From JAGXKT01 sp964531695 (lineage in GTDB: Bacteria; Planctomycetota; Phycisphaerae; SM23-33), in contig CAZHEH010000006.1 of NCBI GenBank assembly GCA_964531695.1, forward strand, positions 38,810 through 102,809: a stretch of 64,000 nt of DNA, given 5' to 3'. The notes under the pieces were generated by a model. The model saw only the letters and a program-made list of their open reading frames with translations, ran no database searches and was not told the DNA's origin. Shown here one piece after another: positions 57,376 through 64,000 of this stretch; the first letter of the stretch is position 1; each line of letters begins with the position of its first letter. Position numbers and translations under genes: made by a program.

Positions 57376-58134
57376 TCAGTCCGATTCCTCCAGCAACTGC
57401 CACGCCTTCAGGCCCGATACGTTTGCCTGGGTCGACGTGGCTCCGACCACGTCACGCATGAACTGGTCCGTCACGCTCGCCACGACGGACAGCGCCGCGC
57501 TCGTGCTCGTCAGCCGCTCGCCGTAGGCCGACACGTCGCTCAGATGGTCCGTCAGTCGCCCCGATGCCACCGACAGCGCCTCGGTGTCGAGGTCGAGCCC
57601 GGCCCGGGCCTTGCCAACCTGGACGACCGCGCTTGTGACCAGGTCCACCCCGTCCTCGGGCATGTCGGTCAGATCCATTTCCAGCACGCTGTCCAGATTC
57701 AGCGTGACCAGAGGGTGTCGACCGTCCAGGAGTTGCCGTCCCTCGTAGCTGGTCTCGTCCAGCGCGGTCTGCACGTTCTCGGCGAGGGCCTCGTACTCGG
57801 CCGCCTTGGTTTCGATCTCCTCCGCCGTCAGACCCCCGAGGGCGACCTCCTGCGCCAAATCCCGCATGCTCGACAGATCGTCGGCAATCGACGAAAGTGC
57901 GGTATCGGCCGTGTCGTTGCGGAGCGTCAGGTTCGCCGCCTCGGCGATCCCGCTACTGATGGCAGAGCCCTCGGCGGTCACAAGCGCCCCGAGATTGCTG
58001 TTGTGCGGCGGCGAGGCGGCCCGCCGGATGCCCACGTCTGCGAGAAGATGGTTGGTGGTTTCGTTGAGCTTGGTGAAGTCGCGGCTGAGCCCGCCGCGAG
58101 CGAACATGGCCGTATGGCCGTAGGTAATGCGCAT
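57376..58134 (-). CDS. Flagellin/FlgL-like protein
   Basis: 252 residues. The N-terminal half follows the flagellin D0/D1 pattern: a first helix with TKLNETTNHLLADVGIRRAAS, then LRNDTADTALSSIADDLSSM and EETSYEGRQLLDG-like helices (written here as TALDETSYEGRQLLDG). The C-terminal helix (LSVVASVTDQFMRDVVGATS) matches the flagellin D1/D0 return. The protein is short and lacks outer D2/D3 domains, so it could be a minor flagellin, hook-associated protein or secreted homolog. No other flagellar gene is nearby. The ATG at 58134 has a GGAGG site and a strong promoter (58201-58229). Confidence 0.72.
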   Translation of the reverse strand: MRITYGHTAMFARGGLSRDFTKLNETTNHLLADVGIRRAASPPHNSNLGALVTAEGSAISSGIAEAANLTLRNDTADTALSSIADDLSSMRDLAQEVALGGLTAEEIETKAAEYEALAENVQTALDETSYEGRQLLDGRHPLVTLNLDSVLEMDLTDMPEDGVDLVTSAVVQVGKARAGLDLDTEALSVASGRLTDHLSDVSAYGERLTSTSAALSVVASVTDQFMRDVVGATSTQANVSGLKAWQLLEESD

Positions 58135-58200
58135 CTTCAGCCCTCCTGCCCGTGGGCGCCGGTCCCGATGGGCCCGTGCGATGCCCCTCACGCCGAAATG

Positions 58201-58229
58201 AGCATAGGATTCAGGTTTAATCTAGGCAA
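58201..58229 (-). promoter_or_regulatory. Promoter of the flagellin-like gene
   Basis: Minus strand: TTGCCT (58229-58224), exactly 17 bases, TATGCT (58206-58201). One of the best matches to the local consensus. A sigma-28 or sigma-54 type signal is not seen. Confidence 0.55.
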
Positions 58230-58311
58230 CTTGAGGAATCTGGGTTGCCTAATGCGGCCAGGCCACGTCCCCTCACCGCGATCGCTTCGGATACGCAACC
58301 GCCCAAAGCGC

Positions 58312-58341
58312 TTGGACCGGGCCGGCCGAGCCGCCTACGCT
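58312..58341 (+). promoter_or_regulatory. Promoter of mutY (leaderless spacing)
   Basis: TTGGAC (58312-58317), 18 bases, TACGCT (58336-58341). The ATG at 58349 follows 7 bases later. A GAGGAG sequence lies in those bases but would be at or before the mRNA 5' end. Confidence 0.5.
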
Positions 58342-58348
58342 GAGGAGC

Positions 58349-59488
58349 ATGACACGCGAGGAACGCTGCAAACTGATGCGCCCGGCTCTGATTACCTGGT
58401 TCCGTTCCAATGCCCGCGCGGCGCCTTGGCGGGAGACCACTGATCCGTACCGCATCTGGGTTTCCGAGGTCATGCTCCAGCAGACGCGGTCCGCCACGGT
58501 GGACCCGTACTACCGGCGCTTCGTCCGCAGGTTTCCGACGGTCTTGGCCTTGGCCTCGGCCGATCTGGATGACGTGCTGCGCTGCTGGGAAGGGCTTGGT
58601 TACTACGCCCGCGCCCGGAATCTGCATCGGGCTGCCCGGCAGGTCGTGGAGCGAAACGGCGGACGGCTGCCGGACACGGCCGAGGGGCTGCGCGAGCTTC
58701 CGGGCATCGGCGCTTACACCGCCGGAGCGGTCGCGAGCATCGCCTTCGGCCGTCCGGAGCCGGTCCTCGACGGGAACGTGACGCGAGTGCTCTGCCGGGC
58801 GTTCCGGCTACGCCGGCCTCCGGCGCAGAAACAGATGCGGCGCACGCTGTGGCGCATCGCCGGACGCATGGCCGAGGCCGGTGAGCCGGGAACGGTGAAC
58901 CAAGCCCTCATGGAACTCGGCGCGACGGTCTGCGTTCCGCGGGGCCCGCGGTGCGAGCAATGCCCGATTTCGGATTTCTGCGAGGCCCGTCGCCGGGGAG
59001 ACGCGGGTGAGTTGCCCGTACGGACCCCGCGACCGGAGTTGCCGCACCAGACCGTGGCGGTGGGGGTCATCTGGCGTCGCGGGAAGATTCTCATTGACAA
59101 AAGGCCGGCCGGTGGGCTACTAGGTGGCCTGTGGGAGTTGCCTGGTGGCAAGCAGCGTGTCGGGGAACCGCTCGTCGAGACGTGCAGGCGGGAGATTCAA
59201 GAGGAAGTGGGCTTGGACGTCGCGGTAGGCGACAAGTTGACACGAGTTCGACACGCCTACACGCACTTCCGGGTGACGATTCACGCCTTCACGTGCCGCT
59301 ATCGTGGGGGCCGGCCGCGAGCGCTGGGGTGCCAGGAGTGGAAGTGGGTTACTCCCAGGGAGTTGGGGGACTACGCGTTCCCTCGCGCGAATCGTAAGAT
59401 ACTAGAGGCCCTGGAGTGGTCCGGTGATTGCGCACCGGGCCGCGCGGAACGGAGTCCCCGCTCCAGGGTCCGGGACCGCCAAGGGTAA
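58349..59488 (+). CDS. mutY: A/G-specific adenine DNA glycosylase
   Basis: 379 residues. Removes adenine paired with 8-oxoguanine. Visible elements: the family start SEVMLQQTRSATVDPYYRRF, the helix-hairpin-helix LPGIGAYTAGAVASIAFG with the catalytic Asp in VLDGN, the iron-sulfur cluster loop CVPRGPRCEQCPISDFC near residue 195, and a C-terminal NUDIX-like domain with GGKQRVGEPLVETCRREIQE for 8-oxoG recognition. It is divergent from the flagellin-like gene. The tail after about 350 is Arg-rich and may be non-essential. Confidence 0.95.
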   Translation: MTREERCKLMRPALITWFRSNARAAPWRETTDPYRIWVSEVMLQQTRSATVDPYYRRFVRRFPTVLALASADLDDVLRCWEGLGYYARARNLHRAARQVVERNGGRLPDTAEGLRELPGIGAYTAGAVASIAFGRPEPVLDGNVTRVLCRAFRLRRPPAQKQMRRTLWRIAGRMAEAGEPGTVNQALMELGATVCVPRGPRCEQCPISDFCEARRRGDAGELPVRTPRPELPHQTVAVGVIWRRGKILIDKRPAGGLLGGLWELPGGKQRVGEPLVETCRREIQEEVGLDVAVGDKLTRVRHAYTHFRVTIHAFTCRYRGGRPRALGCQEWKWVTPRELGDYAFPRANRKILEALEWSGDCAPGRAERSPRSRVRDRQG

Positions 59489-59492
59489 TCCA

Positions 59493-59888
59493 ATGGCACA
59501 GCAACGGATTGTGGCGAGGTACTGCGACGGGCGGGTCGTCAAGGGAACCACGACCAATTTCTCGCCGGCGACGCCGTCGTTCCTCCTGCATCCCACCGAG
59601 GGCGGGGAACCGACGAAGGTGGATCTGGACCTGCTCAAGGGCGTGTTCTTCGTCCGGGACTTCGCGGGCAATCCGAAACGCAAGGACCGGGACTGCTTCG
59701 TGGAAGGCCAGCCGTACCAGGGACGCGCCGTGCAAGTCGAGTTCCAGGACGGCGAGGTGCTGCTGGGCTACACGCCGAACTACAACCCAGCGATGCAGGG
59801 GTTCTTCGTCTTCCCGGCCGATCCGGACTCGAACACGATCAAGGCGTTCGCGGTGATGCGAGCGGTTCGCGATGTGAAGATGCTGTAG
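59493..59888 (+). CDS. Small conserved protein (DUF6982-like)
   Basis: 131 residues, soluble, almost all beta. The start QRIVARYCDGRVVKGTTTNF and the later VEFQDGEVLLGYTPNYN are repeats of the same strand pair, so the protein looks like two similar small barrels. This resembles the DUF6982-type proteins of planctomycetes and relatives, whose role is unknown. The ATG at 59493 lies right after the mutY stop; a weak AAGGG element (59481-59485) may serve as ribosome site. Possibly co-expressed with mutY. Confidence 0.65.
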   Translation: MAQQRIVARYCDGRVVKGTTTNFSPATPSFLLHPTEGGEPTKVDLDLLKGVFFVRDFAGNPKRKDRDCFVEGQPYQGRAVQVEFQDGEVLLGYTPNYNPAMQGFFVFPADPDSNTIKAFAVMRAVRDVKML

Positions 59889-59892
59889 ATGC

Positions 59893-59921
59893 TTGCCTTG
59901 CGGGCGGCGGGTGGCTACGAT
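59893..59921 (+). promoter_or_regulatory. Promoter of the ACT-domain gene
   Basis: TTGCCT (59893-59898), exactly 17 bases, TACGAT (59916-59921). It fits the local consensus; the ATG is at 59951. Confidence 0.5.
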
Positions 59922-59950
59922 CTCGCCTGAACCGGCAAAAGGAGCGGAGC

Positions 59951-60343
59951 ATGCAGGTGCGTACCCAGTTTTCGGTCTTCCTCATCAACCGTCCGGGCGT
60001 GTTGGCGGACGTGGCCAATGCGTTGTCCGACGCGGGTGTGAACCTCGAAGCGCTGTCGCTGGCCGACTCGGGTGAGCACGGCGTGCTGCGTTTCGTTTGC
60101 CACGACGAGGACGTCGCCCGCCGCGTGCTCGACGAGGCGCACGACCGGTGGACGGAAACGGACGTGCTCGTATTGGATGTGCCGAATACCCCGGGGCAGT
60201 TCGCCGGCATCGCCCGCCGCCTGGCGGATGCCAACATCAACATCTCCTACGCCTACATGACGGCCGCCGCTGAGGGCGAACCGTCGAAGGCGGTGTTCAA
60301 AGTGGCCGACCCGGCCAAGGCCCAGGACGTGCTGCAGAAGTAG
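59951..60343 (+). CDS. Tandem ACT-domain protein
   Basis: 130 residues made of two ACT domains: one starting RTQFSVFLINRPGVLADVAN, the second VLDVPNTPGQFAGIARRL followed by NINISYAYM. ACT pairs bind amino acids and regulate enzymes allosterically. No enzyme domain is attached, so it probably works as a separate regulatory subunit or amino-acid sensor, like the small AhbA/IlvH-type or branched-chain sensors; the ligand is unknown. A leader of about 23 bases contains an AAAAGGAG site. Confidence 0.85.
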   Translation: MQVRTQFSVFLINRPGVLADVANALSDAGVNLEALSLADSGEHGVLRFVCHDEDVARRVLDEAHDRWTETDVLVLDVPNTPGQFAGIARRLADANINISYAYMTAAAEGEPSKAVFKVADPAKAQDVLQK

Positions 60344-60349
60344 CGCGGC

Positions 60350-60379
60350 TTGCCGCGGCGGCTCGACAGGGCCTAGAAT
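60350..60379 (+). promoter_or_regulatory. Promoter of tsaB (leaderless spacing)
   Basis: TTGCCG (60350-60355), 18 bases, TAGAAT (60374-60379). The ATG at 60386 follows 6 bases after the -10, so the mRNA would start at the ATG. Confidence 0.55.
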
Positions 60380-60385
60380 CGCGGC

Positions 60386-61081
60386 ATGGCCCCGGACATA
60401 TCCATCGCAATCGAGACCTCGTGCCGCGCCGGCGGCTTGGCGCTGGGGCAAGGCGGCGAACTGACCTGCGTCGTGTCGTTTGACACATCGGCCCGACACG
60501 CCACACAGTTGCTCAGCCGCCTGGACGAGTTGCTGCGCGGACACGAGCTCGCGCCCGGCGACCTGGAAGAGGTATACGTTTCCGCCGGGCCGGGGAGCTT
60601 CACGGGAATCCGCGTCGGCGTGACGGTCGCTCGCACGCTGGCACAGGCATTGCCCGGCTTGCGGTGCGTCGGCGTGCCCACCGCCGAGGCCGTGGCGGAG
60701 GCGGCGCGCGGGCTCGCCTGGCAGCGGCTCGTGGTGGTTTTCGACGCCAAGGAGCGCATCTGCGTGCAGCCCTTCGTGCGGAACGGCGAACAGCCGGCGC
60801 CGGAGGCGGACCTGGCGGTGATGTCGGAGGAGGAGTTCCTCCGCCGGGTGCCGCGCCCGGCCGTGCTGATCGGAGAGGGGCTCGGATACCATCAACTGCT
60901 TGGCGAGGGTCTGGAGATCGCCCGCCGCGAGCTGTGGCTGCCCAATCCCGAGGCCGTGTGGCGCGTGGGGCGGCGGCGGGCGGCCGCGGGCGAGTATACC
61001 GACCCGGCCCGTCTGCTGCCGGTCTACGCGCGCCGCCCCGAGGCCGTGCGCCTGTGGGAGCGGCGGCACGGACCGGATTGA
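60386..61081 (+). CDS. tsaB: tRNA threonylcarbamoyladenosine biosynthesis protein TsaB
   Basis: 231 residues. TsaB pairs with TsaD in making t6A37 of ANN-decoding tRNAs. The actin/ASKHA-like N-terminus ISIAIETSCRAGGLALG and the family motif GPGSFTGIRVGVTVARTLA are clear; the C-terminal half is more variable, as usual. No tsaD, tsaE or rimI lies nearby. No ribosome site is visible, consistent with a leaderless transcript. Convergent with the DoxX gene across 50 bases. Confidence 0.92.
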   Translation: MAPDISIAIETSCRAGGLALGQGGELTCVVSFDTSARHATQLLSRLDELLRGHELAPGDLEEVYVSAGPGSFTGIRVGVTVARTLAQALPGLRCVGVPTAEAVAEAARGLAWQRLVVVFDAKERICVQPFVRNGEQPAPEADLAVMSEEEFLRRVPRPAVLIGEGLGYHQLLGEGLEIARRELWLPNPEAVWRVGRRRAAAGEYTDPARLLPVYARRPEAVRLWERRHGPD

Positions 61082-61131
61082 GCACGGCGGCGCCGCGCGC
61101 CTTGGCTCTGGCCGGTCCCGCTGCGCTCGCT

Positions 61132-61602
61132 CTAGCCCAGGCGCCTCCGGCCCATCCTTCCCGGCCAGACGCTCAACGCGCCTCCGCCGGTCAGCAGCAA
61201 CGTCACCGAAGCGACGAGCAGCATCTGCTGAAGGTGCGTGGCCAGGAAGCCGGCGTCGGCCTTGACCGTGAGCAGCGCCACGGCCATGGCGAAGGCGATC
61301 ATCGCCGCGCCGATGCGCGTGCCGATGCCCAGCACGAGCAGGATGCCGCCGCCCAACTCGCCGATCACCAGCAGCACCGCCCACAGCACCGTCGGCTGCA
61401 TGCCCGCCCCGGCGGCCGCGCCCTTGGCGCCCACAAAGCCCTTGCTGCCCCACAGCGGCGTGACCTTCCGCAGCCCGTGGACGATGAAGATCGCCCCGAG
61501 CATCAGGCGGAGCAGGAGCAGGCCCAGGGAGATCAGCTTCGGGTTCGACCGGTTGCCCAGCAGCCAGCCGCAGGCCGTGGCGCACTTGCCCTTGTCAGTC
61601 AT
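61132..61602 (-). CDS. DoxX family membrane protein
   Basis: 156 residues with four membrane segments (about 24-46, 64-85, 91-110, 120-140). Matches DoxX: RLMLGAIFIVHGLRKVTPLWG near the start, GELGGGILLVLGIGTRIGA in the middle. Bacterial DoxX proteins are linked to thiol and redox stress; a quinone-related role is suggested by its neighbour. The ATG at 61602 overlaps the upstream flavoprotein's stop (ATGA), so expression is coupled, and an AAAGGA site is present. Confidence 0.85.
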   Translation of the reverse strand: MTDKGKCATACGWLLGNRSNPKLISLGLLLLRLMLGAIFIVHGLRKVTPLWGSKGFVGAKGAAAGAGMQPTVLWAVLLVIGELGGGILLVLGIGTRIGAAMIAFAMAVALLTVKADAGFLATHLQQMLLVASVTLLLTGGGALSVWPGRMGRRRLG

Positions 61603-62771
61603 GATCGCGTTCCTTTCATCAGGTCGGTGACGACGCCGACCTTGTTCCGCACGCCCCAGGAGCGGAAGGCGCACATGCCGTAGTGCATCGCCAGGGGGAC
61701 CCGACCGCGCAGCGTGATGCCGAGGACCACGCCGGCGGCGAAGCCCGGCCCGAGCGGCACGAGGTAGCCGGGGTCAAGCGGGTCGAACGGCTTCAGATCG
61801 CGCCCCGCCAGCCACCGCAGCGCGTTCGCCGCCGCTCGGGCGCCGCCCGCCAGCGAGAACTGCACGCCCATTCGCAGCGGCCTGCCCGCGCCCGGCCGCA
61901 CGGCGGCGGCCACGTCGCCCGCCGCGAACACGCCGTCCATGCCGCTGACCTGAAGGCACCGGTCCACGCTCAGCCGCCCGCGATGGCCGTCCGCGGCGGG
62001 CAGCTCGCCGACGGCCGCGCCCGGCGTCACCCCGGGTGTCCAGACGACCAACGCGTCGCCGACCCGCTCGCCGGTGGACAGCATGGCGGCGCCGTCCGGC
62101 TCAATCTGCTCCACCGTGCAGCCCGTGACGACCTCGACGCCGCAACGCTCCAGCTTCCGCCACGCCCAGTCGCGGACCCCCTCGGGCACGTTGCGCAGCG
62201 GCTGGTCCGACTTCTCCAACACGCGGATGCGGGCGACCTGCGCCAGCCGTGCATAGGGCCGGCCGCTCCGGCGGCGGGCGAGCAGCGCCAAGTGGCTGGC
62301 CGCCTCGAAGCCGGTGTAGCCGCCGCCGACCACCAGTAACTCCGCCTGGCCGCGGTCCATTCGCTCGGCCGCGCCTTGTGCGATGGCCCGGCCTTCGTCG
62401 ATCGTCTTCAGCCCGAGCGTCCTCTGCCGGATCTCTTCGCTGCCGAAGTAATTCGTCTCACAGCCCAGGCAGACGACGATCGCGTCGGCCGTCAACTCGC
62501 CGTCCGTCGTCTCGACGCGCTTGCTGCCGGCATCGACGCTTCGCACCTCCGCCTGTCGGAACTCGACGCGGCGCCGCCGGCAGTGCCGAACCAGGTCATA
62601 GGCCATGTGCCGCCCGTCCACGCGCCCGGAGATTAGGTCCGGCAGCAGCGGGGAGGACACGCTGACCGGGCTGCGGTCGACGAGCTGAACTTCCGCGCCG
62701 CCGCCCGCGGCATGATTGGCGGCCGACAGGCCCGCGTAGCCGCCGCCGAGGATGAGCAGTCGCTGTGACAT
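61599..62771 (-). CDS. NDH-2-like FAD/NAD(P) oxidoreductase
   Basis: 390 residues. FAD site near the N-terminus (LILGGGYAGLSAANHA), second dinucleotide site in mid-protein (LLVVGGGYTGFEAASHL) and the FAD-binding end GVFAAGDVAAA. The C-terminal region (LDPGYLVPLGPGFAAGVVLG and onward) resembles the membrane-attaching part of type II NADH:quinone oxidoreductases. Probably passes electrons from NAD(P)H to quinone or a similar acceptor at the membrane face. Coupled by ATGA to the DoxX gene. ATG 62771 begins at the Rossmann strand; ATG 62786 would add five residues. Confidence 0.85.
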   Translation of the reverse strand: MSQRLLILGGGYAGLSAANHAAGGGAEVQLVDRSPVSVSSPLLPDLISGRVDGRHMAYDLVRHCRRRRVEFRQAEVRSVDAGSKRVETTDGELTADAIVVCLGCETNYFGSEEIRQRTLGLKTIDEGRAIAQGAAERMDRGQAELLVVGGGYTGFEAASHLALLARRRSGRPYARLAQVARIRVLEKSDQPLRNVPEGVRDWAWRKLERCGVEVVTGCTVEQIEPDGAAMLSTGERVGDALVVWTPGVTPGAAVGELPAADGHRGRLSVDRCLQVSGMDGVFAAGDVAAAVRPGAGRPLRMGVQFSLAGGARAAANALRWLAGRDLKPFDPLDPGYLVPLGPGFAAGVVLGITLRGRVPLAMHYGMCAFRSWGVRNKVGVVTDLMKGTRS

Positions 62772-62854
62772 GGCTCGGTAAATCATAGACTTGCATTGCC
62801 GCCGGCCGGCGAGAAACGCTGCGGTCGGCGACGCTTCTAGAATTGTCCGGACGG

Positions 62855-63814
62855 ATGACGACCACACGGCACAACGCGGCGTCGGCTATGCACGCCACGC
62901 GGGGCATGGGCATCGCTTCGGCCATCGGGCGGCGCGCGTGGCTCTATCTGCGGGCGATGCGGGCGTTCTCGTTCCCTCTATCTGCGGGGCCGGTTCTGGC
63001 AGCCACGGCCGTCGTGTTGCCGCCGGACGAGTGGCAGCCGGATGTGCTCCTGGCGTCACTGATGGGCGTGATTGGCTTTCACGCGGCGGGGAACCTGCTG
63101 AACGACTACTTCGACTTCCGCGGCGGTGTGGACACCCGCGCGGAGGACGACGCCGGCCGCCCGGGCCGGCTGCTCGTGGCGGGGCGTCTCCGACCGCGCG
63201 AGGTGCTCGCCGAGGCCCTTGTGTGCCTGACGGCGGGACTGGTTCTCTCGGGCTGGCTGGCGTGGCGCGTCGGTCCGGAGATCCTCGGCTTCGCGGGCGT
63301 GGCGGCGCTGGCGGGATGGGCCTACACGGCGCCGCCGCTCCAGCTCAAGCGCCGCGCACTCGGTGAACTCCACATGATGCTCGTGTTCGGCCCGGCACTG
63401 ATGCTCGGGGCCGCCTACGCGCAGACGGGCGCGTGGCGGCTCGATGTGCTGCCGCTGTCCGTTGCGGCGGGCGTGTCCGTGGCGGCCGTTCTGCTGGGCA
63501 ACAACCTGCGCGACATGGACGAAGACGCGGCCGCGGGCGTCCGCACGCTGGCGCACGGGCTCGGTCGGCGAGGCGCGACGCTGCTCTACACGCTCATGGT
63601 GGTGATTGCCGCGTGCATGCCGGCCGGGCTGGCCGCCCTGGGCGCCGCGCCGCACGCTCTGCTGGCCGCGCCGCTGCTGCTTATGCTGCCGGCGATCACG
63701 CTCCGGGCGATGTGGGCGGGCCGGCGATTGCCCGCGGTGGACGTCGCCACCGCGCGTTTCGCCGCGGCGGTCCTGGCGGCGATCACGCTGGCGTATGCGT
63801 TCGTTCCGGGGTGA
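62855..63814 (+). CDS. UbiA-family prenyltransferase (MenA-like)
   Basis: 319 residues with about eight to nine membrane segments. The two Asp-rich prenyl-diphosphate motifs are present: NDYFD (83-87, in GNLLNDYFDFRGGVD) and NLRDMDED near residue 218. These enzymes attach a polyprenyl chain to an aromatic ring in menaquinone, ubiquinone or chlorophyll-type pathways; this one is closest in motif order to MenA. A possible -10 TAGAAT (62838-62843) precedes the ATG by 11 bases. Its divergence from the NDH-2-like gene fits quinone metabolism. Confidence 0.88.
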   Translation: MTTTRHNAASAMHATRGMGIASAIGRRAWLYLRAMRAFSFPLSAGPVLAATAVVLPPDEWQPDVLLASLMGVIGFHAAGNLLNDYFDFRGGVDTRAEDDAGRPGRLLVAGRLRPREVLAEALVCLTAGLVLSGWLAWRVGPEILGFAGVAALAGWAYTAPPLQLKRRALGELHMMLVFGPALMLGAAYAQTGAWRLDVLPLSVAAGVSVAAVLLGNNLRDMDEDAAAGVRTLAHGLGRRGATLLYTLMVVIAACMPAGLAALGAAPHALLAAPLLLMLPAITLRAMWAGRRLPAVDVATARFAAAVLAAITLAYAFVPG

Positions 63815-63827
63815 AGCGGGGCATGCG

Positions 63828-63907
63828 TGTTCGACGTTCGACGTGCGAGGTTCGACGATATACGTTCCACCGGAGCGCGTCCGCGTCGAGTCCTGAACCC
63901 CGAACGC
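63828..63907. repeat. Degenerate intergenic repeat (ttcgacgttcg family, second copy)
   Basis: Left arm 63828-63868 is built of ttcgacgttcgacgtgcgag-type units. Right arm 63885-63907 (gtcgagtcctgaaccccgaa) is a loose inverted counterpart. It matches the element at 10635-10709 in composition. Confidence 0.45.
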
Positions 63908-63957
63908 TCTTCGCTTCGCTCGCGGTCCGCGTGGGTCCGAATCCCCCATCAATGGCA

Positions 63958-63988
63958 CGAGACCCCGGACCGGAGATCCGGGGTCTCG
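63958..63988. terminator. Strong hairpin near the window end
   Basis: cgagaccccgga (63958-63969) pairs perfectly with tccggggtctcg (63977-63988) around a 7-base loop. The 12-base GC-rich stem has no T-run, so it could be a factor-assisted or bidirectional terminator after the UbiA gene. Confidence 0.4.
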
Positions 63989-64000
63989 CGCTACGGAGAG

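Noticed and set aside
1..64000. CRISPR arrays, tRNA or rRNA genes, integrase or transposase genes
   Set aside because: Looked for regular repeat-spacer spacing, T-arm sequences and recombinase motifs; none was found.

Overview
The window is GC-rich, gene-dense chromosomal DNA, most likely from a member of the Planctomycetota (possibly Phycisphaerae-like) and probably a metagenome assembly. The phylum is inferred from several features together: a pseudopilin with a planctomycete-type C-terminal signature, an MJ0042-type zinc-ribbon membrane protein, a formylglycine-type sulfatase, a DUF1570-like metalloprotease, families of short degenerate intergenic repeats, and high GC. No rRNA, tRNA, CRISPR array, prophage or insertion sequence was seen. 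One scaffold gap of 100 N lies at 19304-19403, flanked by an exact 55-base duplication that looks like an unmerged contig overlap.

Layout. 1-5.4 kb: pyrimidine synthesis (pyrR, pyrB, pyrC), with a GH3 hydrolase gene under its own promoter between pyrB and pyrC. 5.4-10.6 kb: a PilZ protein, then an oxidative-stress and metal island (rubrerythrin, a TIGR02757-like protein, a metal permease with a C-terminal HMA domain, a thioredoxin lipoprotein, thiol peroxidase, ferritin, a ferritin-like protein). 10.6-16.9 kb: planctomycete-style proteins of unknown role. 16.9-19.3 kb: purD, a small coiled-coil protein and a cobalamin adenosyltransferase. 19.5-27.2 kb, minus strand: a translationally coupled trio (zinc-ribbon protein, lipoprotein, RDD membrane protein), a cyclodeaminase, an M16 peptidase lipoprotein and a lone response regulator. 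27.7-31.4 kb: sulfatase plus FucU mutarotase, DUF123, and a divergent YchF GTPase. 31.4-40.2 kb: an envelope block (AsmA-like protein, polytopic protein, MGDG-synthase-like glycosyltransferase, metalloprotease). 40.2-44.9 kb: a 1568-residue fusion of both indolepyruvate:ferredoxin oxidoreductase subunits with a GltD/NfnL-like NAD(P)H module. 45.0-47.2 kb: a probable two-gene restriction-modification system. 47.2-51.1 kb: NAD kinase, a UDP-sugar pyrophosphorylase and a pseudopilin. 51.4-57.4 kb: phoH, a 7TM-HD phosphohydrolase, ybeY and an HPr-domain protein. 57.4-64.0 kb: a flagellin-like protein, mutY, a small conserved protein, a tandem ACT protein, tsaB, a DoxX/NDH-2-like pair and a UbiA prenyltransferase.

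Two signals run through the whole window. First, many genes are preceded by a promoter of the form TTGCNN, 17-18 bases, TANNNT. In at least seven cases the start codon lies only 6-8 bases after the -10 box, as expected for leaderless mRNAs. Second, several families of short degenerate repeats with inverted arms occupy intergenic gaps; one family supplies the last codons and stop of two unrelated genes.
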